Source: Bacteroidota bacterium
Lineage (GTDB): Bacteria; Bacteroidota; Rhodothermia; Rhodothermales; Bin80
DNA: 64,000 nucleotides
Reading direction: 5' to 3'
NCBI GenBank assembly: GCA_028875125.1
Contig: JAPPGC010000047.1
Span: 1-64,000, forward strand
Shown: piece after piece, positions 37,248 through 47,441 of the stretch
Position numbering within the stretch: position 1 is the first letter of the stretch
Layout of the letters: every line of letters begins with the position of its first letter
The notes under the pieces: generated by a model
The model's database searches: none
The model's input: only the letters and a program-made list of their open reading frames with translations
What the model was told of the DNA's origin: nothing
Made by a program: the position numbers and the translations under genes

Positions 37248-38502
37248 TTTCCTCTTTCTGTGCGAGAAGCTCGTCAAGGAGCAGCATACTTTGCTGAATA
37301 ACCAATCTGGAGAGCGTTGCTGAGTCGGGTTCCTTTTCGCGGAGAGTCTTAAATCCAGCACTATTATACACGGCTGCAGAAGACTTACGAGCAGGATCAA
37401 GCAAGATGTGATCTCCGCCGTCAGTTAGTTCCAGTATCCACCGAGCAAGAATGCCTGGGGGGTCGTTATTGAGTTGTGCGATCTCATTCAGGTCTCGGAT
37501 TGGTGAGGTCTCAATAAATACTTTATCTACAGTGATGCTGCATTCACTCACTTGAACGTCAAGATCATAAACATCAGCGATTCCCTCGATAGAGAGCCTA
37601 CGGTGAAGCCGTGTTTGTCCAGTTAGAACAGGGCGGCACGATAGATATAGAAGGTTCGGGTGGCTTTCGATCAGTTCACTGCCGCGCTGCTCAAGCTGTT
37701 CAGCGACTAGGGTTTTTACATCGCTGATCTGCACCGCAGCAGATACATCAACCGGAATGGTTTCATATCGCACGGAAGCAAGTGGCAGTTGTACAGGACT
37801 AATTTGATTGTCCTCGCTGATTGTGATCATCCAGGGTCCATGAGTGCCGGGCTCTCCAGGATCAAGGGGTTGAGGTGATCCTGGATAGAGTATGGGAACT
37901 CTGTGATCACCGTACAGCTTAGGGGCATGCACATGTCCGAGCAGCCATAAATCCACAGGTAGGTCAACCAGGTCCTGTGAGGCAAGCGGAGCATACACGC
38001 TTTGCGTGTCCAAATCACCATGTACAATACCAATCGTGAAGTCGTTGCTTTGGCTAAGCCCAAGTGAGTCCAAGGGGGAACGATCATAGTGGGAACTTGG
38101 AAATGACCACCCCACGCAACGGAGGTTTCGGCCTGAACGCGTCTCTAGAACCGTGTCATTCCAAATGCCGTCACGCCCAAGAAGCGTGAAAGTATCCTTG
38201 GGCATTGATTCGGCAAGTTGAGGAAAGACATCATAATCGTGATTGCCGGCAACTGCTACGACAGGGATACCAATTTGACTGAGTTGGGTAATACCCTTCC
38301 GAAGAGCGCCATAAGCTTCGAAATAGGCGTTCTTGTTGTCGGCCATATCCCCAGTGAGAATTACCGTATCAACGCGCTCTTCAATGGCGGTTGAGACCGC
38401 CCGCTCCCAGATCGCACGCACTGAAAGCGAGTTTTCACCAGACGGGACCCTGGACGGATATCGCCCCAGGTGTGCGTCACCGAGACATAAAAGCCTGATC
38501 AA
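37240..38502 (-). CDS. YhaO/SbcD-like metallophosphoesterase (Mre11-type nuclease)
   Basis: The 420-residue protein carries all the Mre11 phosphodiesterase motifs in order: DAHLG (9-13), GDMAD near 51, GNHDYD near 86, HGDLD near 162 and GHVHAPKL near 192. The C-terminal capping region contains DGGDHILLD and ends in a hydrophilic tail, QKEEND. Start is TTG. Its stop overlaps the YhaN-like start by 8 bp, so the two are coupled. The pair is probably a double-strand-break or hairpin-processing nuclease, though membership in a defence system cannot be excluded. Mobile-element debris lies on both sides. Confidence 0.85.
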   Translation of the reverse strand: MIRLLCLGDAHLGRYPSRVPSGENSLSVRAIWERAVSTAIEERVDTVILTGDMADNKNAYFEAYGALRKGITQLSQIGIPVVAVAGNHDYDVFPQLAESMPKDTFTLLGRDGIWNDTVLETRSGRNLRCVGWSFPSSHYDRSPLDSLGLSQSNDFTIGIVHGDLDTQSVYAPLASQDLVDLPVDLWLLGHVHAPKLYGDHRVPILYPGSPQPLDPGEPGTHGPWMITISEDNQISPVQLPLASVRYETIPVDVSAAVQISDVKTLVAEQLEQRGSELIESHPNLLYLSCRPVLTGQTRLHRRLSIEGIADVYDLDVQVSECSITVDKVFIETSPIRDLNEIAQLNNDPPGILARWILELTDGGDHILLDPARKSSAAVYNSAGFKTLREKEPDSATLSRLVIQQSMLLLDELLAQKEEND

Positions 38503-38689
38503 AACGTTTTGAGAGATTCAAGGTCTGGAAATATAGTATGAGACTGTTGAAAAATGGCACTTAAATGATTAGAGAGGAATACTACAAGAGGACAGTATTG
38601 ATTATTGCGAAGATTTTGGTTTCGTTTCCGCCGTTACTGCAGCCTGAACGATCTTCGGGGAGTACGCTAATCAAAGGGTCGCAGATTGT

Positions 38690-38755
38690 ATATGCAAAGC
38701 AAGTATTGGAGGCGGTAGCGCGCAATTTGAATCGATTCCCTGGGATTGCTGCGTG
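38690..38755 (+). pseudogene. IS5-type transposase C-terminal remnant, plus strand
   Basis: The plus strand reads YAKQVLEAVARNLNRFPGIA then stop. This is the classical C-terminus of IS5-family transposases (..HVLEAIAYNLxRAPG..). The frame extends upstream to about 38565, but only the last ~22 codons are recognisable. It abuts an oppositely oriented IS5 fragment immediately downstream. Confidence 0.65.
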
Positions 38756-38756
38756 A

Positions 38757-38990
38757 CCGGCTACCACGAGCGGCTAAGAAAACGCGCAAATCTCTTCGCG
38801 TTAGTACCCCTTCTCCACCAATACCTCTTGGCTATGCTGCTTACGCACCTTCTTGTCTAGGGGCACCAAGCCCTTGCTGTCATGTGCATTCGCCGGGACG
38901 AAATGCACTGCCAGGATCATACCCACTTGTCTGCCGCCACGCGTTTCGTTTACCAGTAGACCGTCACGTTGCGCTTTTTTTCCACAGAAG
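38757..38990 (-). pseudogene. IS5-type transposase internal remnant, minus strand
   Basis: Across several frames the minus strand reads VEKKRNVTVYW, then MILAVHFVPANAHDSKGL, VPLDKKVRKQHSQEVLVEKG and Y*REEICAF/LAARGSR. This matches the IS5-family core (VLAVHTxxANxHDSKGL..VxADKGY..). Stops and frameshifts make it inactive. It lies tail-to-tail with the plus-strand fragment, so the two come from different or rearranged copies. The sequence at 38503-38689 shows no other gene. Confidence 0.65.
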
Positions 38991-38994
38991 CCAT

Positions 38995-39130
38995 CATGAT
39001 CCGGTTACCAATTAGATCCCTTTCTCCACACGTTCAACTCTGTCCTGAACCGGAGAAAAACATGCAACAATTCGCGAACGCGAATACTTTATATTGCATG
39101 GGACGTTCGTACCGATACTCACCGCCTTTG
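38995..39130 (+). repeat. repeat U, copy 1 (upstream of the GH116-like gene)
   Basis: This segment aligns with 48253-48377 upstream of the second TonB receptor. Shared blocks are TTCAACTC.GTC, AACC..GGA.AAA.CA, AACAATTC, a run of GCGA.TG.. and TTGTACCGA versus TTCGTACCGA. Identity is moderate but collinear over more than 100 bp. Because both copies lie just upstream of carbohydrate-related genes, a duplicated regulatory region is inferred. The similarity weakens after 39130. Confidence 0.6.
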
Positions 39131-39222
39131 CAATTATTGCGGGCCCCTGCGCTGTTTTGACACTGAGTCCTGCGCGTAACGTGGATCCCGCCATTTGAAT
39201 ATACCAGCACATTACCATCGCT

Positions 39223-41823
39223 ATGCCGTTAACAACTATGAAGCCTGCACCGTGGATTGCTCTTTTCCTGCTGGTAACCCTAGCCGCCTGCTCCCGGCCA
39301 GATGCTCAGACCGGCTGGCCCGTGCTGAAGACATATTCGGGGGCGTATCTGGACGAAGTTGCAATGCCGCTAGGGGGTATTGGAACCGGGACGGTATCCC
39401 TCGGAGGGCGCGGAGACCTGCGGGACTGGGAAATCATGAATCGCGGCGCATTGGGCTACCTGCCGGCCTTTAAGCTCGTCCAGCCGACCATTGCCAACGG
39501 GCCGTTCTTCGCACTCTATTATCGGACGACGGACACCCCGGGTCAGGTTCGAGTGCTAGAGGGTCCCGTATCTGCAAAGGAGCACAGCGGTGACTGGGGT
39601 GCGGATGCCGTCAATTCGGGATTCCCTCGTTTTGAGTCCACGACATTTGAGTCCGCCTACCCGTTGGCACAGGTGTCGTTTGAGCATCAGAACGTACCAC
39701 TTGAGGTACGCCTGGAGGCATTCAACCCGCTTCTTGTTGGCGATGCCGAGCAAAGTGGTATTCCTGTGGCGATTCTTCGTTACGTGCTAACCAATCCGAC
39801 CCAGGATTCGGTAGAGGCGGCCGTGGTGGGCATGGTACCCAATTATATCGGAGCGGATGGCTGGACCGGTACACCGGACAGGAATGTGAACTCGTTTCGT
39901 ACAGATGGGGGCATCAGAGGCGTTTACATGACATCGGATGGTGTTGATTCTTTGGATGTAAACTGGGGCACCATGGCACTGACGACCACGGCCAGTCCAG
40001 TCACTTACCGTACCTCGTGGGATCCATTGGCCTGGAACTGGACGTTCCGAGAATTCTGGGATGATTTTATTGAAGATGGCGAGCTTACGGATCATCCCGA
40101 CAGCGCCCATATCATTCAGACGCCGCCGGCGACCCTTGCCGCTAAAGTTGAGCTCGCTCCGGGCGAGGCACGTGCAATCACATTCATGCTGACCTGGCAT
40201 TTTCCGAATCGGCGCGCGTGGGATCATGGCGTTCATCACGCTGGAGAATTCGGCGGTCCCGAAATCGTAGGCAATTACTACACGACGCTGTATGAAGATG
40301 CCTGGGATGTCGCCGTGCGCACCGCCTCGGCACTGGACAGCCTGGAAGCGGAAACTGTGCGTTTTGTACGTACGCTAGTAGACAGTGATGCTCCAGAGGT
40401 GCTCAAAGAGGCGGGACTCTTTAATCTCAACCACCTACGGAGTCAGACAGTTTTCAGAACTGCCGATGGACTTCCGTACGGCTTTGAAGGAACCGGGAGC
40501 ATCATCGGAACGAAGATCGGGGCGTCGCGCAGTTCCGGATGGGGGTTCGGGACATGCTTTCATGTGTGGAATTACGAGTCTACCGTCCCATTTCTATTTG
40601 GGGATCTGTCCAAGCGATTCCGGGAGGTGGAATTCGTGCATTCAGTCAACGACGATGGGGCCATGAGCCATCGCGTCGGACTTCCCATTGAACTTCGGGC
40701 CCGGAGCTTCCAACGCTGGGCGGCCGACGGGCAGATGGGAACGTTGATCAAGGTATATCGCGACTGGCAGCTGTCAGGAGATGATGAGATGCTCCGTCGG
40801 ATGTGGCCCAACATCCGTAAGTCCATGAGTTTTGCCTGGACAGGTATCTGGGATCAGGATAAAGATGGTGTGATGGAAGGCAGCCAGCACAACACAATGG
40901 ACATCAACTATCGGGGGCCGAATCCACAGATGGCCGGCTGGTATCTGGGTGCACTGCGTGCCTCAGAGGAAATGGCACGATATCTGGGAGATGATGCTTT
41001 TGCCGAGGAAACCAGAGACCTATTTGAGCGGGGCAGTGCCTGGATAGACGACAATATCTTCAACGGTGAATACTACGAGCATCATATACCGGAGGGCACC
41101 AGCACCGTGGCACAGTTGGGCAAGGGGTGCCTGGTTGACCAACTGGTCGGACAATATTTGGCGCACACGGCTGGCCTGGGACACCTCCTTAACAAGGAGA
41201 ACGTGCAAACCACGCTGCGCAGCATCATGAAGTACAACTACATTGACAACTTCAATGAGCACTTCAATACCTTTCGCAGCTTCGGTTTGGGCAGCGAGGC
41301 AGGTCTGCTTATGGCCAGCTATCCGCGCGGAGAGTTGCTGGATTTCCCCTTCCCATATTATACGGAGATCATGACCGGCTTTGAGTACAGTACCGCGGCC
41401 CACATGATCTACGAAGGTCAGGAGGATGCGGGTCTGAAGGTGTTTCGGGCCATTCGGGACCGCTATGATGGCCGCAAGCGCAATCCCTTCAATGAAGGTG
41501 AGTACGGCCACCGATATTCACGGGCTATGGCGGCGTGGGCCGGGCTGCTGGCTTACACGGGTTTTCAGTACTCGGCGGTAGAAAATCGCATGGGGTTCAA
41601 TCCAAGGCCCGGTACGTACTTCTGGTCTAACGGATACCAGTACGGCAGTGTAACGATTGCCGGCGGCGGATCGCAGATGTCCGTTGAATTACATCCGGCC
41701 AATGGCTCCGTTGAGTTGAATCGGCTTGTACTGCACGGCTTCGGGGAAGTGGAGTTTGCTAACGGGCGAACGTTTCCGCAGGGAGAAGCCTCCACGGTCA
41801 TTGTGGTGCGGCAGGAAATGTAG
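39223..41823 (+). CDS. GH116-family (GBA2/DUF608-type) glycoside hydrolase lipoprotein
   Basis: The 866-residue protein has a lipoprotein signal ([15 protein letters not shown], Cys about residue 22). The N-terminal GH116N beta domain opens with [20 protein letters not shown] and [14 protein letters not shown], typical of GBA2-like enzymes. The C-terminal (alpha/alpha)6 domain shows [36 protein letters not shown] with the probable acid/base Asp, and [21 protein letters not shown]116 members are beta-glucosidases, beta-xylosidases or glucosylceramidases; substrate here is unknown. A second in-frame ATG lies at 39238. It is the first gene of the glycan-use region, and a decayed copy of its 3' end occurs at 47554-47882. 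Confidence 0.85.
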   Translation: MPLTTMKPAPWIALFLLVTLAACSRPDAQTGWPVLKTYSGAYLDEVAMPLGGIGTGTVSLGGRGDLRDWEIMNRGALGYLPAFKLVQPTIANGPFFALYYRTTDTPGQVRVLEGPVSAKEHSGDWGADAVNSGFPRFESTTFESAYPLAQVSFEHQNVPLEVRLEAFNPLLVGDAEQSGIPVAILRYVLTNPTQDSVEAAVVGMVPNYIGADGWTGTPDRNVNSFRTDGGIRGVYMTSDGVDSLDVNWGTMALTTTASPVTYRTSWDPLAWNWTFREFWDDFIEDGELTDHPDSAHIIQTPPATLAAKVELAPGEARAITFMLTWHFPNRRAWDHGVHHAGEFGGPEIVGNYYTTLYEDAWDVAVRTASALDSLEAETVRFVRTLVDSDAPEVLKEAGLFNLNHLRSQTVFRTADGLPYGFEGTGSIIGTKIGASRSSGWGFGTCFHVWNYESTVPFLFGDLSKRFREVEFVHSVNDDGAMSHRVGLPIELRARSFQRWAADGQMGTLIKVYRDWQLSGDDEMLRRMWPNIRKSMSFAWTGIWDQDKDGVMEGSQHNTMDINYRGPNPQMAGWYLGALRASEEMARYLGDDAFAEETRDLFERGSAWIDDNIFNGEYYEHHIPEGTSTVAQLGKGCLVDQLVGQYLAHTAGLGHLLNKENVQTTLRSIMKYNYIDNFNEHFNTFRSFGLGSEAGLLMASYPRGELLDFPFPYYTEIMTGFEYSTAAHMIYEGQEDAGLKVFRAIRDRYDGRKRNPFNEGEYGHRYSRAMAAWAGLLAYTGFQYSAVENRMGFNPRPGTYFWSNGYQYGSVTIAGGGSQMSVELHPANGSVELNRLVLHGFGEVEFANGRTFPQGEASTVIVVRQEM

Positions 41824-42093
41824 CGGAGTATCCCAAAGCGGTGACCCGCCAACTGCTCTGAGTCAGCCGGGGAGCGAGCAGACGAGCGCAACGGATAGAG
41901 ACCAGTCGGCGGGGTGGTTTCCTTCGTGTTCAGCCAGCATCTAAAATTGGACCAGAGGAATCAAGGGTATCCCGATAGGGTAAACGGCAAGGCAGGGCCA
42001 GTGCGATTACAGTGCGGCTACTGCAGTAACGGCATCCAACCATGCCCTTCTCCAGCAGGGAGCAACAGCCACGGCAATTGACCGACTGAAATT
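41824..42093. other. non-coding spacer after the GH116-like gene
   Basis: No gene is seen. The segment leads into the first of three similar promoter/leader blocks. ATTGACCGACTGA.. at about 42075-42093 resembles the sequence directly ahead of the promoter at 48378. Confidence 0.35.
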
Positions 42094-42240
42094 TTGACAA
42101 TAATCGCTCCTGCTTCTATTATGGAACCTGCGGGTTGTGCGGTCTACCAGATGGCAGCAGGTGGTGCACAGTAGGAACGGAGGTATCTGGCGCACGGCCT
42201 TTTCGCGTTTCCTCGAGGATAATCCTCCTGCCTGACCAAG
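42094..42240 (+). promoter_or_regulatory. promoter/leader block P1 (orphan copy)
   Basis: TTGACA (42094-42099), 17 bp, then TATTAT (42117-42122), the same boxes and spacing as P3. The downstream leader aligns with P3 (GAAC.GGCGG.TTG.G, GGCAG.AGGT, GGTATCTG.CGC) and keeps the palindrome GGATAATCC near 42219, here enlarged to GAGGATAATCCTC. The sequence that should give the receptor start is decayed, and no gene follows directly. It may be a remnant of a lost receptor or a distal promoter for the SusC-like gene. Confidence 0.55.
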
Positions 42241-42250
42241 ATGAGTCCCA

Positions 42251-42341
42251 CTGTGAATCGCGAGATGCACAGTCTAGGTTCCCGGATGACAGAATGTCTG
42301 GTTCTGTTAAAGAGAGCTCTGATTTTTTGAGTCAACGGGGC
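42251..42341 (+). repeat. repeat R, copy 1 (~92 bp)
   Basis: CTGTGAATCG..GATGCACAG.CTAGGTTCC, then GGATGACAGAATGTCTGGTT and GAGTCAACGGGGC, aligns along its length with 47442-47534. The two copies are about three-quarters identical by eye. Function is unknown. It follows P1 directly, so it may be the remains of a gene once driven by P1. Confidence 0.65.
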
Positions 42342-42567
42342 ACCACTTCTCAAAAAGCAGCGTCTCGTTGAAAAGTCTCCGGCGGTCATCTGTATCGCGT
42401 CCGGCGGAGATCCGACGAGGCACAGTTTTTCCAGTCGCTGGAGAGCGCAGACCATCGAACTGCCAAAAAAGTAAGGGCAGGGCGTCTGAATGTGGATGGT
42501 AATGACATCTACTAAACCTGAGGTGATCGGACTTGTCGTTTCATCACAAAAAGGTCAGAAAATCTCA

Positions 42568-42720
42568 AAAACTGTTAACAAATTCTGTGTTATACTGAAG
42601 ACGGCTGCATCGGCAGTCGGCCAGTTTGCAAGAAGGAGGACTTGGTGACGGAGCATGCATCTGGTGCGAAGCCGTACATGCTGCCCTACGGATGATCCTG
42701 CCACCACAACAAGGTGAATC
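42568..42720 (+). promoter_or_regulatory. promoter/leader block P2 of the SusC-like receptor
   Basis: The -10 is TATACT (42591-42596). The expected -35 position (AAAACT) is poor, unlike P1 and P3. The leader aligns with P3 and contains AAGGAGG (42632-42638), a possible 16-codon leader frame from GTG 42645 to TGA 42693-42695, the palindrome GGATGATCC, and the Shine-Dalgarno-like AAGGTG before the receptor ATG. Similarity to P3 is highest from GGATNATCC into the first codons. Confidence 0.5.
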
Positions 42721-45700
42721 ATGCTTACTCGACTGCCTACTCTCCCCCTTGCACCGCTACTGGCCTTCCTGGGCGTAGCGCTGGCCCAGTCCCAGATAGC
42801 CCCCAATGCGGGAGCATATCACGGTTCGTGGGACTCGTTTGGCTTGCAACAAGATGTGACCATCACGGGCACTGTAACCGATGTCGAAGGAGACCCCCTG
42901 GGCGGCGCGACGGTGCGCGTCCCAGAGACCTTCATCGGAACGGCTACTGATGTAGATGGCAACTATGAGCTTACCGTCCCCGACGACGCAACGATTCTCG
43001 TGTTCTCGTTCGTGGGCTTCGTTACGCAGGAAGTGGCTATCGAAGGACGGACGGTCATTGATGTGATGATGGAGGAGGACATGGCGGGGCTTGAGGAAAT
43101 TATCGTTACGGGTTACGGTACCCAATTGCGCAAGGATGTCACCGGATCTATTGCCTCAGTTTCGGCTGCGGACCTGGCTTCGCGACCGGTTGCTTCCGTA
43201 GAAAAAACCTTGCAGGGTCTGATTCCGGGCATCAATGTAGCTGATCGCAGTGCCAACCCAGGGGATCTTGCTCAGATCTCAATCCGCGCCATCGGTTCCC
43301 TGTCTGCCGGCTACGAGCCTCTCTGGGTAATCGATGGATTTCCGACCGACCAGCGGAATGCCCAAATGCTTAACCCCGCGGATATTGAATCGATTGATGT
43401 GCTCAAGGACGCCTCCGCAACGGCCATTTATGGGTCTCGGGGAGCCAACGGCGTGATTATCGTCACCACAAAGTCTGGACTTATCGGGACCGCTCAGATC
43501 AATTTAGCCATGAACGCTGGGGTATCAAACATCACGCAGGCCTCACGCTTCAAGATGCTGAATGCTCAGGAATACGTTCAATTTCATACTGAGCAGAATG
43601 GCGGTACAACGCCCGAGTGGATTTCTAGCGTTTGGGATGGGTCCACGGATACGGACTGGCAGGATGAGCTTTATGAGACCGCTCCTTTCCACAGCTGGTC
43701 CCTGTCCGCACACGGGGGAACCGAAAAAGTCTCCTATCTGCTTTCAAGCAGCTATACGCAGGAATCTGGAGTCATACCCGGCGAAGGATTCAACAAGATC
43801 GGAGCCCGTGTCAAACTGGATTATCGCCCCAACAACAGAGTCACATTCGGGCTGAATGTGGCTCCGAGTGTGTCCAAGATCACGAAGTCCAGTCGGCCCA
43901 GCGAAGATGGCAGTGACTGGAGATCTGCTTGGGCGCAGGCCATTCTGTTGCCGCCCATTATTCCGATCTTTGATTCCGATGGCGAATATGCCATCGGTAG
44001 TTATGTCCCAGGCAATTTTCCAATTGGGAACCCCCTGCAGACCGTCAACCATTTCAAGCGCACGCATGATCTGTTTAGGATGCTGGGAGGAGTCAGTTTG
44101 GAGGTGGAGGCGTTTCCGGGTATTACGTTCAAGTCGATTCTGTCCACCAATATCGGATCAAATAAGAATGAATCGCTCTACGACGCTCCTCCCGGTCCGC
44201 CTCGATTTTCCTATTCGTCAGTCAGCACCCTGAATGTAGGGCAGGTGTGGCAGCGGGGATGGCTGAACGAAAATACGGTCAACTTCCGCAGGCAATTCAG
44301 ACAGGATCACTTCTTTGATGTCCTGGCCGGCTTTACCCTGCAGCGGGACAGAGTCGAATTCGTTTCCTCAAACGTAGCGGGGCTGCAGATTCCGGGGGCG
44401 CGGATACTGTCTATTGGTGACTCGGAGACGCTCACCTCCAACAACGGATTCGGCGAAAACGCACTCGCCTCTGTTCTAGGACGGCTCAACTATTCCTTTA
44501 TGGACCGATACTTGCTGACAGCCACTGTACGGCGGGACGGTAGTTCGAGGTTCGGGGCCAATAATCGCTATCAAACGTTCGGCTCATTCGCTCTCGGCTG
44601 GCGCCTCTCGGAAGAGGACTTCGTTAAGGAACTGGGTTTTGTCAACGACGCGAAGCTTCGGGTGTCTTACGGCTCCACAGGCAGCAATGCAATTCCCGAC
44701 TTCATTGCACGTCCGAGCTTGAGACCCGTCAATCATTCGCTCGGAGCCGTACAATTGACTGGCGTAGCCATTGGTGATCCGGGTAACCCTGGTCTGACCT
44801 GGGAGACATCTGAGCAACTTGATATTGGACTCGATCTGATTCTCTTTGATGGCCGCTACAGCGTGGTGCTGGATTACTACAATAATGTCACCACCAGCCT
44901 GCTCTTATCGCGGAATATCGTGGCGTCGTCTGGCTACGGGGGCTTCCTCACCAATATCGGCAGCATGCGCAACGATGGCATTGAGTTGTCGGCGAGTGTT
45001 GCCGTGATGGAAACAAATGATTTCGAGTTGGTTGTGGGCGGCAATGTGACGAACAACAATCAGGAGATTCTGGATTTGGGCGGCGATGAAGAGATCAGAA
45101 ATTTCTTCGGTGCACTACGCCGCACGGTGGGTGGAGAACTGCAGAACATTCATGTTGTAGAGCACATAGGCATTGTAAGGGAAGGGGAGACGCATCCGGC
45201 GCAGCCGGGGGCGCAACCGGGTACGATGCTGTACAGAGATGCCGATGGCGATGGATCGATCAGTAATTTCCTGGGACCTGACGGCGTTAATCTGGAAGGA
45301 ACGAATCTGGACTACATTTATGGATTCCACACCGATGTTCGCTACAAGGACTTTGAGCTTAGTGTCCGGTTCAACGGACAGGCCGGTGCCTCCGTTCTGG
45401 ATCTATACATCATTCAGATCGGCGCACCGTTCCGCCGGGTAAATCTGTCTAGGGAATTCTGGTACGATGGACGGTACATTTCGGAAAGTGAGCCTGGCAA
45501 TGGCAAGACCCCGAGCGCCTCAGGATTTGATACCGGGATCGGGGTTGTTTCCAGCCTTGGGATTCAGGATACCGATTTTCTCAGACTCCGCAACATAACG
45601 CTGACCTATAACCTGCCCCAGAGGCTGCTTCAGGGAATCGGTGTCCGGGGTGCGCGCGGGAGAATCTACACGTCTATGGAGAACGTCCACATGTGGACCG

Positions 45701-45870
45701 ACTTCATTGGCGGCAACCCCGCAGGGCGCCGGAATTCGGCCGGCGGTCCGTCGTTGTTCGGCGGATCCAGGATTCCCGGCGTAGCCGATGGCAGGGAAAT
45801 TGGACTGACGAGTCCACCGCACCTACCCCTGCCGCGCATATGGACCTTCGGCATCCACCTAACCTATTGA
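42721..45870 (+). CDS. SusC/RagA-family TonB-dependent outer-membrane receptor
   Basis: The 1049-residue outer-membrane barrel imports glycan oligomers with its SusD partner. In order it has a signal peptide (cut near ALAQSQ), a CarboxypepD_reg-like domain (VTGTVTDVEGDPLGGATVRV-like, residues about 42-110), and the SusC plug. The plug shows EEIIVTGYGTQLRKDVTGSI, SVEKTLQGLIPGINV, SIRAIGSLSAGYEPLWVIDG and ATAIYGSRGANGVIIVTTKS. A 22-strand-type barrel ends in FGIHLTY. It overlaps nothing, and the SusD-like gene starts 11 bp downstream. Energy coupling is through TonB encoded elsewhere. Confidence 0.94.
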   Translation: MLTRLPTLPLAPLLAFLGVALAQSQIAPNAGAYHGSWDSFGLQQDVTITGTVTDVEGDPLGGATVRVPETFIGTATDVDGNYELTVPDDATILVFSFVGFVTQEVAIEGRTVIDVMMEEDMAGLEEIIVTGYGTQLRKDVTGSIASVSAADLASRPVASVEKTLQGLIPGINVADRSANPGDLAQISIRAIGSLSAGYEPLWVIDGFPTDQRNAQMLNPADIESIDVLKDASATAIYGSRGANGVIIVTTKSGLIGTAQINLAMNAGVSNITQASRFKMLNAQEYVQFHTEQNGGTTPEWISSVWDGSTDTDWQDELYETAPFHSWSLSAHGGTEKVSYLLSSSYTQESGVIPGEGFNKIGARVKLDYRPNNRVTFGLNVAPSVSKITKSSRPSEDGSDWRSAWAQAILLPPIIPIFDSDGEYAIGSYVPGNFPIGNPLQTVNHFKRTHDLFRMLGGVSLEVEAFPGITFKSILSTNIGSNKNESLYDAPPGPPRFSYSSVSTLNVGQVWQRGWLNENTVNFRRQFRQDHFFDVLAGFTLQRDRVEFVSSNVAGLQIPGARILSIGDSETLTSNNGFGENALASVLGRLNYSFMDRYLLTATVRRDGSSRFGANNRYQTFGSFALGWRLSEEDFVKELGFVNDAKLRVSYGSTGSNAIPDFIARPSLRPVNHSLGAVQLTGVAIGDPGNPGLTWETSEQLDIGLDLILFDGRYSVVLDYYNNVTTSLLLSRNIVASSGYGGFLTNIGSMRNDGIELSASVAVMETNDFELVVGGNVTNNNQEILDLGGDEEIRNFFGALRRTVGGELQNIHVVEHIGIVREGETHPAQPGAQPGTMLYRDADGDGSISNFLGPDGVNLEGTNLDYIYGFHTDVRYKDFELSVRFNGQAGASVLDLYIIQIGAPFRRVNLSREFWYDGRYISESEPGNGKTPSASGFDTGIGVVSSLGIQDTDFLRLRNITLTYNLPQRLLQGIGVRGARGRIYTSMENVHMWTDFIGGNPAGRRNSAGGPSLFGGSRIPGVADGREIGLTSPPHLPLPRIWTFGIHLTY

Positions 45871-45881
45871 TCCCTAGAACC

Positions 45882-47432
45882 ATGAAATCGTCAAACAACG
45901 AAAAATTGCTATCAGGGCCCGCGGATAGAGGTGCTCCCTTACGGAATAACTGCAGGCAATGCTTCACGGCAAGAGGGCTGAGGGTTGTGATGTTTGTGCT
46001 ACTGTCTTCGCTAGTTGGGCTATCGTGTGACAGTTTCCTGGATGTGGAACCCGTTGACCGGATTGATGCTCCGTCATTTTTCTCGACGGATCAGGAGCTC
46101 CTGATCGGGATGAACGGTGTGTACGCCGCCCAAAGATCCATTTACGGGAGCGGGACTATCTACAACATTATTGAGGGAAGATCAGATAATACCGGCTTGG
46201 ATCATACGGACCAAGCCGAGCGTGTAGAGATAGACATATTTGCAGAGGTGCCGGGTAATCTGCTGCTGGATATCACGTGGGCCGCGATGTACAACTGCAT
46301 CAATCTCGCCAACACGGTCATTGTCCGAGGTCCCGATGCTGAGGGAGATGCAGCACTGATTGCGCGCATTGTGGGAGAAGCCAAATTCGTGCGCGCGTTC
46401 ACTTACTACCATATGGTCAATCTCTGGGGAGGCACACCGCTGAGAATCACGCCTACGGACGATTTTGAGGAAACTGCCGTGGCGCGGTCTTCGGAGGCTG
46501 AGGTCTACGATCAGATTGTGCGAGATCTGACGGAGGCTGCCACCGTGCTTCCCGAAACCTACGATGGCAGTTCCGGCCATGAAGTCGGCAGGGCTACCAA
46601 CTCAGCCGCTCTGACGTTGCTGGGAAAAGTAGAATTGCAACGGGGAAATGCGGGGGCTGCGACAGCCGCTCTACGTCAGGTAGTCAGCAGGCATTCGCTC
46701 CTTAGCGACTACGGGATGATCCATAGCCCCGGCAATGACAATTCGGCTGAGTCCATTTTTGAAGTCAGTTTTAACCCAGCGAATCAGACGGGGTTGTTCC
46801 GCCAGCACTTTATTCCTCAGAGCGTTGCCGTCGAACTGGGCATTGTTGCTGGAGGCTCGACACGTGAGATTCTCTTCCCGTTTGTCACTCAGGATTTGAT
46901 TGATGCCTTTGATGATCCGAATGATCTGCGGATTCCGTACACGTTTGGCACTGTCGAGGGCCGTGAGCCCGGGGGATATATTACCAAGTTCATAGATACA
47001 AGCGCGGAATCGGACGGAGCTGACGTAAACCTTGTTCTGTTGCGCCATGCCGATGTGCTGTTGTCACTTGCAGAGTCGCTGGGAGAAGGTGGCGAGGCCT
47101 ATGCCCTTATTAACGAGGTACGAAGCCGTGCGGGTCTTGCGGATATTGGACCCGACACGCCCGGCAGCTTCATGGAAAAGCTGATGAAGGAGCGTAGGCT
47201 GGAGTTTGCCTTTGAAATGCACCGTTGGTTTGATCTGGTCAGACTCCCGGAGGCTCAGACTATCGCAATAATGAACGCGCAGTTGGGGGCCCAGCAGACC
47301 ACGTTCCAGAGGATCACCAATTACAATGGGCCGACAAGCTTCAGCTTAGCGCCGGAACGCCTTGTATATCCGATTCCGCAATTGGAAATTGATATTTCCG
47401 GTGGCGTGGTAACGCAGAACCCCGGACACTAG
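45882..47432 (+). CDS. SusD/RagB-family glycan-binding lipoprotein
   Basis: From ATG 45882 the protein is 516 residues; the frame is open further upstream inside the receptor gene, and a start at 45990 would place the signal (MFVLLSSLVGLSCDSFLDV) directly at the N-terminus. Lipobox Cys is followed by the SusD hallmark SFLDVEP. TPR-like helices carry AKFVRAFTYYHMVNLWGGTP (the conserved RAxxYxxLvxxyGgvP motif). The C-terminal MKERRLEFAFEMHRWFDLVR is the family signature. It should cap the SusC-like barrel and select the glycan. Confidence 0.93.
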   Translation: MKSSNNEKLLSGPADRGAPLRNNCRQCFTARGLRVVMFVLLSSLVGLSCDSFLDVEPVDRIDAPSFFSTDQELLIGMNGVYAAQRSIYGSGTIYNIIEGRSDNTGLDHTDQAERVEIDIFAEVPGNLLLDITWAAMYNCINLANTVIVRGPDAEGDAALIARIVGEAKFVRAFTYYHMVNLWGGTPLRITPTDDFEETAVARSSEAEVYDQIVRDLTEAATVLPETYDGSSGHEVGRATNSAALTLLGKVELQRGNAGAATAALRQVVSRHSLLSDYGMIHSPGNDNSAESIFEVSFNPANQTGLFRQHFIPQSVAVELGIVAGGSTREILFPFVTQDLIDAFDDPNDLRIPYTFGTVEGREPGGYITKFIDTSAESDGADVNLVLLRHADVLLSLAESLGEGGEAYALINEVRSRAGLADIGPDTPGSFMEKLMKERRLEFAFEMHRWFDLVRLPEAQTIAIMNAQLGAQQTTFQRITNYNGPTSFSLAPERLVYPIPQLEIDISGGVVTQNPGH

Positions 47433-47441
47433 CCGGATCCG

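Noticed and set aside
38503-39222. a functional IS5 element
   Set aside because: Only short transposase pieces in opposite orientations with stops and frameshifts are present, and no terminal inverted repeats were identified.
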